This document shows positions 16,780 to 24,647 of a DNA stretch of 41,072 bases, piece by piece. A model generated the notes under the pieces. That model had not been told where the DNA came from and did no database searches. It was given only the letters and a program-made list of their open reading frames with translations. The stretch comes from JANNGC01 sp043757045 (GTDB taxonomy: Bacteria > Verrucomicrobiota > Verrucomicrobiia > Limisphaerales > SIBH01). How positions within the stretch are numbered: the stretch's first letter is position 1; each line of letters starts with the position of its first letter. A program made the position numbers and the translations under genes. The stretch covers positions 1 to 41,072 of the forward strand of contig JAYVQC010000001.1 of assembly GCA_043757045.1 (NCBI GenBank), written 5' to 3'.

Positions 16780-18534
16780 CTAACTCTTCACCCACATCTG
16801 GGTGGCGTTGTCCTCGACGAGTGATTTCATGTGTTCTTCAGTCTGGGTCACGCGCAGCACTTCCTCGATGGTCGTGATGCCGGCCTTCACCTTGGTCCAG
16901 CCGTCAATGCGCAGCGACCTCATGCCGTTGGCGACGGCGGTGTGCGCGATGTTCGAGGCGGTGGCGCGATTCATGACGAGCGGACGGATGGCTTCCGTGA
17001 CGAGCAGCAATTCATAGATGCCGAGACGGCCTTGATAACCGAGCAGGCGGCAATTCTCGCAGCCCGTGCCCTTGCGGAAATCCGTGGTGTCGATTTCGTC
17101 TTCCGGGAAACCAATCTTCCGCAAGTAACTGCGCTCGACCTTCTGCGACTTCGAGCAGGTCTTGCAAATGGTGCGGACGAGACGTTGCGCCATGATCGCC
17201 TCGACGGACGACGCGACGAGGAACGGCTCGATGCCCATGTCAATCAAGCGCGTGAACGCGCTGGGCGCGTCATTCGTGTGCAGCGTGGAGAAAACTAAGT
17301 GACCCGTCAGCGCGGCGCGGATGGCGATTTCCGCCGTCTCCAAGTCGCGAATTTCCCCGACCATGATCACGTTCGGATCCTGGCGCAAAATGTGGCGCAG
17401 GCCCACGGCGAAAGTCAGCCCGATGTCCGAGCGCACCGCGATCTGATTGATGCCCTTCAACTCATACTCGACCGGCTCCTCAATCGTGATGATGCGCTTG
17501 GTGATCGAGTTGATCGTGGAGAGGAAGGCGTAGAGTGAGGTGGACTTGCCCGCGCCCGTCGGTCCCGTCACGAGCAAGATGCCGTGCGGCTTGATGATGA
17601 TTTCGCGCAGCGCGTTTTCTTCCTTCGGATCAAAGCCCAGCTTGTCGAGTGTGAGAAAGATTTTGCCGCGCGTCAGCAAACGCAGCGAGACGGATTCGCC
17701 GTACACCGTCGGCACGGTCGAGACGCGGATGTCAATTTCCTCGCCCTTGATGCGGACGTTGATGCGGCCGTCCTGCGGCAGACGCTTCTCGGCAATGTTC
17801 ATGCCGCTCATCACCTTGATGCGCGAAATGATCGCCGCCTGGTAGCGCTTCAACTGCGGCGGCATCGGCGTCTGGTTCAGGATGCCGTCAATGCGGTAGC
17901 GGATGCGCAACTCATCTTCCGCCGGCTCAAAGTGAATGTCCGTCGCGCGATCCTTGTGGGCTTCCCAGACGATCTGGTTAACGAACTTGATGACGCTCGC
18001 CTCCTGGTCGCCCTCGGTGATTTCCTTGTCGCCGAGATCCAGCTCGATGGGGTCGTCGTCGTCCTTCGCCAGTTCGTCGAGCGTCTCGGCACCGACGCCG
18101 TAGTATTTCTTCAGCGCCTTTTCGATCTCGGCCTTCGTGGCGAGCGCAAATTTCACCGGCTTGCCGGCGTCGAACTGCACCGAGTTCAACATCCCCGTGT
18201 CGAACGGATTGCTCACCGCCACGACGAGCGATCCATTCTGCGTGTCAATCGGGATGGCGTTGTACTGGAAGGCGACTTTCGTCGAGATGGCGTTCCGCGC
18301 CTCGGTCGGAACGGTCGTGGAACGCAGGTCAATGAAGGGCCACTTGAGCACCGTGGCGAGGTGTCCGAGGAAGTGTTCCTCGCTCATCCCGCTCTCGCGG
18401 CAAATGAAGTCCACCAGCGACTCCTGCGTGCCCGCCTCGACGGCGACCCGCCACGCTTTGGCCCAATCGGCAATCTGCTCGGCGCTGGTCTGCGCCGCCT
18501 GGGCAAAAACATTGTTGAGTGGAACAAATGACAT
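16780..18534 (-). CDS. gspE: Type II secretion/type IV pilus assembly ATPase (GspE/PilB family)
   Basis: A cytoplasmic hexameric ATPase that powers pseudopilus assembly; 584 residues, full length. An N-terminal MshEN-like domain (about 35-145; SEEHFLGHLATVLKWPFIDL) is followed by the ATPase core with Walker A GPTGAGKST (324-332), an Asp box (ITIEEPVEY), Walker B (VIMVGEIRDLETA) and a His box (STLHTNDAPSA). The zinc-binding tetracysteine Cys457, Cys460, Cys492, Cys495 is complete. It heads the four-gene operon. ATG 18534 has no clear Shine-Dalgarno. The inner-membrane GspF and pseudopilins are absent and must lie elsewhere. The choice between gspE and pilB cannot be made from sequence alone. 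Confidence 0.95.
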   Translation of the reverse strand: MSFVPLNNVFAQAAQTSAEQIADWAKAWRVAVEAGTQESLVDFICRESGMSEEHFLGHLATVLKWPFIDLRSTTVPTEARNAISTKVAFQYNAIPIDTQNGSLVVAVSNPFDTGMLNSVQFDAGKPVKFALATKAEIEKALKKYYGVGAETLDELAKDDDDPIELDLGDKEITEGDQEASVIKFVNQIVWEAHKDRATDIHFEPAEDELRIRYRIDGILNQTPMPPQLKRYQAAIISRIKVMSGMNIAEKRLPQDGRINVRIKGEEIDIRVSTVPTVYGESVSLRLLTRGKIFLTLDKLGFDPKEENALREIIIKPHGILLVTGPTGAGKSTSLYAFLSTINSITKRIITIEEPVEYELKGINQIAVRSDIGLTFAVGLRHILRQDPNVIMVGEIRDLETAEIAIRAALTGHLVFSTLHTNDAPSAFTRLIDMGIEPFLVASSVEAIMAQRLVRTICKTCSKSQKVERSYLRKIGFPEDEIDTTDFRKGTGCENCRLLGYQGRLGIYELLLVTEAIRPLVMNRATASNIAHTAVANGMRSLRIDGWTKVKAGITTIEEVLRVTQTEEHMKSLVEDNATQMWVKS

Positions 18535-18553
18535 TTTCTAATGGCGGAAATCA

Positions 18554-18627
18554 GGAAAGCTGAAAGCAGAAATTCTCGCCCCGTCGCGAGCCATGTGCGG
18601 TTCAGTCATTTCAGCTCTCAGCTTTCT
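18554..18627. repeat. Inverted repeat upstream of gspE (AAGCTGAAAGC type)
   Basis: Arms of 20 bp (18554-18573 and 18608-18627), pairing with about three mismatches around a 34-nt loop. Low-complexity AAGCTGAAAGC/CTCAGCTTTC sequence. It sits immediately upstream of the gspE start, so it would lie in the leader or promoter region. Confidence 0.65.
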
Positions 18628-18719
18628 TCGTATCCGCTTTGGAAATACACCGCACGCTAGTCAAAGTTGCGCCGAGCCGTCAAAAGATTGTTTCCCCGGC
18701 GCGCAGGCACAGGCGCCTT

Positions 18720-18855
18720 TGAACTCCGTGCTTAAAAATGACCGGAGTCAGGCGCGGTGTCCTTATCGTGCCGCGCCGTAATCGGCGAGGCGTTGCGGAA
18801 CTTGCCGGAGCCTCACTCCGGCGTGCTGAGGACAGCGTCGTCCTGCCTGGATGCA
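18720..18855 (+). repeat. MITE-like intergenic repeat, family A copy 3 (overlaps a coding end)
   Basis: It shares GTGCTTAAAAATGACCGGAG, GCGCGGTGTCCT, GGAACTTGCCGGAGCCTCAC and GCTGAGGACAGCG with the copy at 31.08 kb, and CCTGGATGCAC with the right end of copy 1. The element covers the last 40-odd bases of the WaaP-like gene, including its stop codon. Confidence 0.75.
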
Positions 18856-19638
18856 CTTCGCGGAACTTGCTGCGGCCGGAAAAAATCTTTGAACTTCTTG
18901 CGCGTCAGCAAATGCGTGGCGCGGGCCAATATTCGCGCGTGTAAATCCAGCCCGCCGTAGCGCCTCAAGAAACGCCGTCGCGCGCTCCGCGGCAGTTGGC
19001 GCAGCGCCGTGGTGACGTGCAGCGCGGCGAGGTTGCGTGCGCGCAAGGCGGGGGAAATGTTTGGCCGCCGGTCCAGCCGCGCCATGTCAATCAGGCAGAA
19101 CTGTGGCTCCGCCCCGCGCGTCAGAAAAAGATGGCGCGTGAACAGGTTCGGCGAGGCGAAGCCCGCGTCGTGCAGCTTACGGACGAAGCACGCGAGCGAG
19201 TCCAGGACGCGCGCCCGCTCCGCCGCATCCGGCTTCGAGTTCGGAAATTTATCCAGCGTGGTTTCCCCGCGTGCCGCCGCCGTGAGGATGAAGGAAAACT
19301 TCTCCCACAGCGGCCCGCATTCTTCGCCCCACGCCACCGGTTCTGCGACGGCCAGCCCGGCGCGCTGAAGGGCCAGCGAATTCTCCCACTCGATGCGCGA
19401 GAGCGACCCGACCGTGCCGCGCGTGAACAGCGAAGTCAGGCCGTCCTTCTTATACGGCTGCCGGTTTCGCTTGAGGAAGAGGGTGAGCGTCCGGCCTTCG
19501 TTTTCGATCTGGATGCGCTGGATGTCCCGGCGGCCCTTGTGATTCTTGATCACTTCTCCGCGAAAAGATTTCACCCCCCTCCATCGTCCCCAGCCCGAGC
19601 GGACGAAGCGCCTCTTCATAATTCGCGATGACCAGCAC
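18813..19638 (-). CDS. WaaP/InaA-like lipopolysaccharide kinase family protein, frameshifted near its start
   Basis: A protein of the lipopolysaccharide (Kdo/heptose) kinase-like fold, probably modifying cell-envelope glycolipid. Most of it reads in one frame: LFLKRNRQPYKKDGLTSLF (nucleotide-binding lysine region), GEECGPLWEKFSFILT, LHDAGFASPNLFTRHLFLT (catalytic loop region) and FCLIDMARLD (metal-binding Asp). The natural N-terminus, LVIANYEEALRPLGLGTMEG, lies in a second frame starting at GTG 19638 (or TTG 19674). The frames join at a run of six C on the + strand (19574-19579). Removing one base gives an uninterrupted protein of about 275 residues. The last residues (about SRQDDAVLSTPE) and the stop come from repeat copy 3. 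This is either a homopolymer error or a true frameshift. Confidence 0.8.
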
Positions 19639-19792
19639 GGCGTGATTTGAACGGACACGGATGCGGATTGGCAATGACCTTGGTGCGGGCGCGTCTGTCT
19701 CTGGTGTCCGGCTGGACTGTCGAACCTGCCAGGGATTAAACGGACAGGTTTGATTACGCGCCGACGGACTTGGTTGTCCGCCGCTCCAGGGG

Positions 19793-20239
19793 TTACGGGA
19801 GCAACCTGCCCACGAGGGTGCTGATGGTCTTGCCGTCGGCGCGTCCGGCGACTTTCGTCTGGACGGCTTTCATCACGGCGCCCATTTGTTTTTTGTCCGT
19901 GGCGCCGAGTTCTTGAATCGTGGCGCGGACGAGGGCTTCGAGTTCTTCCGGCGGTAGTTGTTTGGGAAGAAAGATTTCCAGCACGGCGATCTCCGACGTC
20001 TCGGTCGCGGCCAGTTCGGTGCGTCCGGCGGTGGTGAACTGCTCGGCGGAGTCGCGGCGCTTTTTCACCTCGCGCTGGACGACGGCGAGGAAGTCGGCGT
20101 CGGAGAGCGCGTCCACCTTCTTCTCGATCTGCACGTAGCCGAGGGCGGACTTCAACATGCGGAGCGCCTGCAAACGGGGGGCGTCCTTGGCCAGCATGGC
20201 GGTTTTGATTTCCTGCTGGAGCTGTTCGGTGAGGGTCAT
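19793..20239 (-). CDS. GatB/YqeY domain protein
   Basis: A 148-residue cytoplasmic protein of the YqeY family, related to the tail domain of the amidotransferase subunit GatB and thought to bind tRNA. Typical signatures are a first helix TEQLQQEIKTAMLAKD, LQALRMLKSAL, VVQREVKKRRDSAEQF, EIAVLEIFLPKQL, DKKQMGAVMKAVQTKVAGRADGK, and the closing LVGRLLP. Full length for the family. ATG 20239 lies three bases after the stop of the UVR-motif gene, so the two are probably cotranscribed and translationally coupled. The precise role of stand-alone YqeY proteins is not established. Confidence 0.92.
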   Translation of the reverse strand: MTLTEQLQQEIKTAMLAKDAPRLQALRMLKSALGYVQIEKKVDALSDADFLAVVQREVKKRRDSAEQFTTAGRTELAATETSEIAVLEIFLPKQLPPEELEALVRATIQELGATDKKQMGAVMKAVQTKVAGRADGKTISTLVGRLLP

Positions 20240-20242
20240 GAT

Positions 20243-20995
20243 TTATTCTTCGGGAAGTTTGCGGAGCTTGTCGCGGACCTCGGCGGCCTTCTCATAATTC
20301 TCGGCGCGTACGGCGTCGTTCAAGGCGGACTCGAGTTTCTCGCGCTTGCTCAGCGGGCGCGAGGTGTTGATCTCATTGATCCAGTTTTCGAGGTATTGCA
20401 CTTCGCCGGTCGGCTCGGCGTCGCCGCGCCCGATCTCGGTGAAGAACTGTTTGACCTCGGTGATGGCGCGCTCGATTTCCTGCACGGCTTCGCGATGGCG
20501 CTTCGCGTCCAGCTTCTCATTGCCGCGCGCGCGGGCCTGGATGAGGAGGAGTTGCGGACGAAATTGTTGCAGCGCCCAGGAGAGATCGTCGCTCTCGGCG
20601 TGGCGGGCCACGAAATCGAAGACGGCGAGATTGCGCTGCGTGTCGCGGATCACGGCCGCGTAGTCCTTCAATTCAAGCAGGCAGATGTAGCGGTGATGAA
20701 ATTGCAGCGCCTCGAGTTGGATTTTGGAAACATCCTCCGCGCCCAGCTTGAAGCCGTCGTCGCTGCCGTGCTCGGCCATGTGCTTCTGCAAGCGCGCCTG
20801 CTGATACTCAAAGAGCGAGGGATGGCCGAGCGGCAGCTTGCCGTCGGGCCGACCCTCGGCGTTCATCTGGAGCAGGCCGAGGTCCACGCGCAATTGGATT
20901 TTCACCAACCCGTCGCGGCCTTTGAGGCGGCGCACCACAATTTGTCCGGGTTGATAATCCCAATTCTCGAGGAGTTGCGAGATGTCGAAATTCAT
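20243..20995 (-). CDS. UVR-motif (UvrB/UvrC interaction motif) protein
   Basis: A 250-residue soluble protein. ATG 20995 (NFDISQLLENWDYQPGQ) is chosen because the longer frame upstream is Arg/Pro-rich and unlike a protein. Residues about 1-60 look like a beta-rich module that reads like a tandem 'length of repeat' description (VVRRLKGRDGLVKIQLRVDLGLLQM). The middle (about 80-175) is helical. The C-terminus (about 212-250) holds a clear UVR motif (KREKLESALNDAVRAENYEKAAEVRDKL), as in UvrB, UvrC and McsA. A link to nucleotide excision repair is possible but not shown. It pairs with the YqeY gene in one operon, and the kinase at 21137-22162 lies upstream on the same strand. Confidence 0.82.
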   Translation of the reverse strand: MNFDISQLLENWDYQPGQIVVRRLKGRDGLVKIQLRVDLGLLQMNAEGRPDGKLPLGHPSLFEYQQARLQKHMAEHGSDDGFKLGAEDVSKIQLEALQFHHRYICLLELKDYAAVIRDTQRNLAVFDFVARHAESDDLSWALQQFRPQLLLIQARARGNEKLDAKRHREAVQEIERAITEVKQFFTEIGRGDAEPTGEVQYLENWINEINTSRPLSKREKLESALNDAVRAENYEKAAEVRDKLRKLPEE

Positions 20996-21136
20996 CGCGC
21001 GAAGTATGAGGGTGAAGGAAGGCAAGTCAACGGCGCGCGGGCCAGGCCGTCTGGAGCGGGCGCAACCGCCGGTCCCTGTGTTCGCCAGAAATTTTCTCCT
21101 CAACGTGCGGGCGCGCTGGAGGACGGCCCTGGAGCT

Positions 21137-22162
21137 TCACCGTTTCCACCAGCCTTTGGCTTCGGCTCGCGCCCCGGCGTCCGGCTCCTGCTGACCTTGG
21201 AACTGCTGCATCAGCAACTGGCTGCGCGCGGCCTCGAAGGCCATGATGAATTCGTCGTAGGTGCGGAAACGTTCGGCGGGATTTTTCGCCAGCGCGATCA
21301 TCAGCGCGTCGCTCGTGGCCTGCGTGATCTCCGGCACCACATCAATTGGCGGCGTGAGCGGTGTGCTGACGTGCGCGGAAATGACTTCCTCAACCGTGGG
21401 CGCTTCAAACGGCACATGCCCGGTGATCGCGTGATACAACGTGCCGCCCAGCGAATACATGTCGGAGTGAAAGTTCTCGCGCTCGCGGCGGATCTTTTCC
21501 GGCGCCACGTAATACGGCGTGCCCCAGATCACGCCGCTGTCGGCGGACTCGTCCTCGGCGTCGCGCGCCAGTCCGAAGTCCACGAGCTTCGGCTCGCCGT
21601 CGGCGTTGAAGAGAATGTTGCCGGGCTTGATGTCGCGGTGGAGCAGGTTGCGCTTGAGCGCGGTGTCGAGGGCGGAGGCGATCTTGATCGCCACGTCGAG
21701 CACGCGCAGTTCCGGCACGCGCCCCTCGCGGTCAATCTGCTTGTCGAGGCTGTCGGTGTCCGCGAGTTCCATCACGAGGTAAGGTTGTCCCTCGAATTCA
21801 TCAAACGTGTAGATGTGAATGATGTTCGTGTGATTGAGCGACGCGCTGGCCCGGGCTTCGCGATAAAAACTCTGGAGCACCTCCTCGTCCGAGGCCATTT
21901 CGCGCTTCAACATTTTCACCGCCACCTCGCGGTTCAAATTCAAATCCCACGCGCGATACACCGTGCCCATGCCGCCGGAGGCGATGATGGAGCGCAGCTC
22001 GAACTGCCGGAAGGTCATCGGCATGAGCACCGGATGGCCGCACTTCGTGCAGGGAATGCTCTCGAACGGCTGGAGGTCCGACGGGATGAAAACCTTCACC
22101 CGGCACGCGCCGCACTCCACCATCTTCAGTGGTTTGCGTTCGGCAGCGTCCGTATCGTTCAC
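21137..22162 (-). CDS. Soluble Ser/Thr protein kinase with N-terminal zinc ribbon
   Basis: A Hanks-type kinase of 341 residues. It starts at GTG 22162; an ATG at residue 14 is an alternative. A zinc ribbon precedes the kinase: Cys17/Cys20 and Cys38/Cys41 (VECGAC...CTKCG). Kinase motifs: Gly loop ASGGMGTVYRA (61-71), Lys83, catalytic HRDIKPGN (175-182), DFG (195-197) and APE (220-222). All catalytic residues are present, so it should be active. There is no TM helix or sensor domain after the kinase, so it is cytoplasmic, unlike most PknB-type receptors. Substrates unknown. It may share an operon with the UVR and YqeY genes (141-nt gap). Confidence 0.92.
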   Translation of the reverse strand: MNDTDAAERKPLKMVECGACRVKVFIPSDLQPFESIPCTKCGHPVLMPMTFRQFELRSIIASGGMGTVYRAWDLNLNREVAVKMLKREMASDEEVLQSFYREARASASLNHTNIIHIYTFDEFEGQPYLVMELADTDSLDKQIDREGRVPELRVLDVAIKIASALDTALKRNLLHRDIKPGNILFNADGEPKLVDFGLARDAEDESADSGVIWGTPYYVAPEKIRRERENFHSDMYSLGGTLYHAITGHVPFEAPTVEEVISAHVSTPLTPPIDVVPEITQATSDALMIALAKNPAERFRTYDEFIMAFEAARSQLLMQQFQGQQEPDAGARAEAKGWWKR

Positions 22163-22362
22163 GGCGCGAAAGCTATCATCGGAGGGAGAGCGGACAAGCG
22201 GATTGAAGCCAGTGCCGACGGGCCGCTGTTCACAACCAGTTAAATCTTATGCGCTCGATGGGCAGTCCCTGGCGCGGCAGGGCCGGCCCGATGAAACCTG
22301 CGGTCCCCGTCGCACCACCACGGACTTGCGCCGTGTCGCGCCGCCACTAAATTCTCGCGCGC

Positions 22363-23175
22363 ATGGAAAATGTTCGTTCTTCGTCCGCGCTCACGGCGCC
22401 TGTTAACGCCCGGCTCGGTCGCAACGCCGGACGTTACTTCGGCGAAACCATCGCCATCGAAACCGTGATGGAAGAGCAGCGTCATTGGGCGTGCGCGCAC
22501 GGCTGGCAAGTTGAGGACATCGCCGTCACGCCGCAGTGGAGCCTGCCCGCGTTTCGCCGCGCCGCGCCGGTCGCGCGCCGCCGCCAGATTTATCTTTCCG
22601 CCGGCATTCACGGCGACGAGCCGGCCGGCCCGCTCGCCGTGCGCGAGCTGTTGCGGGATAATCTTTGGCCTGAGGATGCCGAAATCTGGCTCTGCGCCTG
22701 CCTGAATCCCACCGGCTTCCCGCTCAACACCCGTGAGTCCGCCGCCGGCCTCGATTTGAATCGCGATTACCAAAGCCTGCGCTCCGCCGAAATCTGCGCT
22801 CACGTCGCGTGGCTGCAACGCCAGCCCGTCTTCGACGTGACGTTCTGCCTGCACGAGGACTGGGAGGCGCACGGCTTCTACGTTTATGAATTGAACCCCG
22901 ACCACCGTCCGTCGCGCGCGCCCCGGATGATCGAGGCGGCGCGCGCGGTGTGTCCGATTGATACGAGCGAGTTAATTGACGGGCGTGAGGCGCGCGACGG
23001 CATCATCCGCCCCGAGATCGATCCGGCCCTGCGCCCAGAATGGCCTGAGGCGTTTTATCTTTTTCAAAACCAGACGCGACTCGGCTACACGCTGGAAGCG
23101 CCTTCGGATTTTCCGCTCCCGATGCGCGTGTCCGCGCTGGTCAAGGCGGTGGAAGCGGCGTTGGCGGCGGAGTGA
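22363..23175 (+). CDS. M14-family zinc carboxypeptidase/deacylase (AstE/aspartoacylase- or MpaA-like)
   Basis: A 270-residue zinc hydrolase that cleaves a terminal amide or peptide bond. Metal ligands are His83 and Glu86 (SAGIHGDEPAG) and His164 (CLHED). Arg134 (LDLNRDY) would bind the substrate carboxylate, and Glu245 (YTLEAPS) is the catalytic base. No signal peptide, so it acts in the cytoplasm, for example in murein peptide recycling (MpaA-like) or amino acid deacylation; the sequence does not decide which. It is divergent from the kinase gene across a 200-bp gap (22163-22362) that should hold both promoters, though I cannot point to clear boxes. A strong terminator hairpin follows. Confidence 0.88.
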   Translation: MENVRSSSALTAPVNARLGRNAGRYFGETIAIETVMEEQRHWACAHGWQVEDIAVTPQWSLPAFRRAAPVARRRQIYLSAGIHGDEPAGPLAVRELLRDNLWPEDAEIWLCACLNPTGFPLNTRESAAGLDLNRDYQSLRSAEICAHVAWLQRQPVFDVTFCLHEDWEAHGFYVYELNPDHRPSRAPRMIEAARAVCPIDTSELIDGREARDGIIRPEIDPALRPEWPEAFYLFQNQTRLGYTLEAPSDFPLPMRVSALVKAVEAALAAE

Positions 23176-23190
23176 ATTACCGCAAAAAAA

Positions 23191-23219
23191 ACGGCGGCGC
23201 TCCGCCCGAGCGCCGCCGT
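23191..23219. terminator. Strong hairpin terminator, intrinsic for the minus-strand gene
   Basis: A perfect 11-bp GC-rich stem, ACGGCGGCGCT and AGCGCCGCCGT, with a 7-nt loop. On the minus strand it is followed by eight T residues, a classical Rho-independent terminator for the sugar dehydrogenase gene. The convergent + gene ends just before it, so it may serve both. Confidence 0.9.
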
Positions 23220-23236
23220 CGTAAAACAACCAATCG

Positions 23237-24556
23237 TTACTCCGCGACCAGCTTCCACACCTTGCCATTTTTGCCGCGCAGCGCGCTGGTGGTGTTGGTC
23301 AGGACGTAGAGTTCGCCGTCCGCGTCCTCACCGAAGGCGAGGATGAACTGGCCAATCGCGCCGTCCGCTTTCCCGGTGAGTTCCAGCGCGGCCATCGTCC
23401 ACTTTTCATCCGCACCTTTCTTGGCCGCGTAGATCACGCCGTCAGCTTTCACGAAATTCCGCGACCAGTCGCCGAAGATGTATTGGCCGGTCAGTTCAGG
23501 AAACGCCTGGCCGCGATAGACGTAGCCGCCGGTGATGCTGATGCCTTTCGCGTCCGGGTCTTTGGTGAAGTTGCGGAAGTTTTTGTAGGCCACGATGGGA
23601 TCGATGAGCGGCTCGCCGCCCGCGCCGACTTTCGGGCATTCCTCCGGTGGCTTGCGCGCGTCCTTGGGATTGAAGCAGACGAGTCCCTCGCGGATGTTCC
23701 AGCCGTAGTTGCCGCCCTTTTTCACGAGATCAATTTCCTCCCACGAATCCTGGCCCACATCGGCGACGAAGAGTCCGCGCTCGCCGCCGCGATCAAAGGA
23801 GAGGGCCCACGGATTGCGAAAACCGTAGGCGAAGATCTCGGCCCGTCCGCCGCCGTTCACGAACGGATTGTCCGTCGGCACGGCGTATTCGTGGCCCGCG
23901 TCCTTTTTGTCCACGTCGAGGCGCAGGACTTTGCCCATCAGCGTGGCCTTGCTCTGGCCGTTGCCCTCGGGGGCTTTGCCGTGGACCTGGACGCCGTTCT
24001 TGGCCGGCGCGTCCACGTCGTTGCCGTTGCCGCCGTCGCCCACGCTCACGTAGAGGTAGCTATCCGGCCCGAAGGCCAGGCGTCCGCCGTGGTGGTTGAA
24101 GTAGGGCATGTCAATTTCCAGCAGCACGCGCTCGCCGCCGGCGGTGCCGTCCTTGGCCATGGTGAACTCCGAGAGGCGCGCGGTGTGATCGAAATTCGTC
24201 GTGGCTCCCGCGCGCAGTGGGGCGCTGTAGTAAGCGTAAATTTTTCCGTTCGCGGCAAACTTGGGATGCGCGGCCAGCCCGCACAACCCGCGTTCGTCGA
24301 AGGCGTTGGTGTTGTACTTCGCCATGCGGCCCGTGAGATCGAGAACGGTTTTCTCCGCGAGCTTCCCGTCCTTGTTTAGCAGATAAACCTGGCCGAGCTG
24401 GTCGGCCACGAGGCAGCGCCCGCCATCAATGGGGACGAGCGCGGTGGGGGAGACGAGATTTTCCGCCACGAGTTTGAGCGACGGTTTCGCAGCGGCAAAA
24501 ACCAGCGAGGGAACGAGCGCGGCGAGCGCGAGCGAGTAGAGAATTTTGGTGTTCAC
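23237..24556 (-). CDS. Secreted PQQ-dependent sugar dehydrogenase (GSDH family)
   Basis: An exported six-bladed beta-propeller oxidoreductase of the soluble glucose/aldose dehydrogenase family, 439 residues, starting at GTG 24556. Signal peptide residues 1-21 (hydrophobic LALAALVPSLVFA). Family signatures: DERGLCGLAAHPKF (87-100), HHGGRLAFGPD (155-165, with the catalytic His), VGDGGNGND (172-180), GFRNPWALSFDR, and ADVGQDSWEEIDLV followed by GGNYGW. PQQ would be supplied from elsewhere; no pqq genes are present. The substrate is probably an aldose in the periplasm or outside the cell. It follows the Ig-domain gene on the same strand, but a terminator lies between them, so it probably has its own promoter. 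Confidence 0.93.
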   Translation of the reverse strand: MNTKILYSLALAALVPSLVFAAAKPSLKLVAENLVSPTALVPIDGGRCLVADQLGQVYLLNKDGKLAEKTVLDLTGRMAKYNTNAFDERGLCGLAAHPKFAANGKIYAYYSAPLRAGATTNFDHTARLSEFTMAKDGTAGGERVLLEIDMPYFNHHGGRLAFGPDSYLYVSVGDGGNGNDVDAPAKNGVQVHGKAPEGNGQSKATLMGKVLRLDVDKKDAGHEYAVPTDNPFVNGGGRAEIFAYGFRNPWALSFDRGGERGLFVADVGQDSWEEIDLVKKGGNYGWNIREGLVCFNPKDARKPPEECPKVGAGGEPLIDPIVAYKNFRNFTKDPDAKGISITGGYVYRGQAFPELTGQYIFGDWSRNFVKADGVIYAAKKGADEKWTMAALELTGKADGAIGQFILAFGEDADGELYVLTNTTSALRGKNGKVWKLVAE

Positions 24557-24595
24557 GGCGCGGAGTGTAGCGAGAAGAGGATCGAGGAAAACAAA

Positions 24596-24621
24596 AAAGG
24601 CTCCCGTTGCCGGGAGCCTTT
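24596..24621 (-). terminator. Rho-independent terminator of the Ig-domain gene
   Basis: An 11-bp stem, AAAGGCTCCCG (24596-24606) and CGGGAGCCTTT (24611-24621), with a TTGC loop. On the minus strand it is followed by a T-rich tail (TTTTTTGTTTT), placed 27 nt after the stop of the upstream gene at 24648. Confidence 0.93.
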
Positions 24622-24647
24622 GCTGTTCTAGATTTGACGATTACGTC

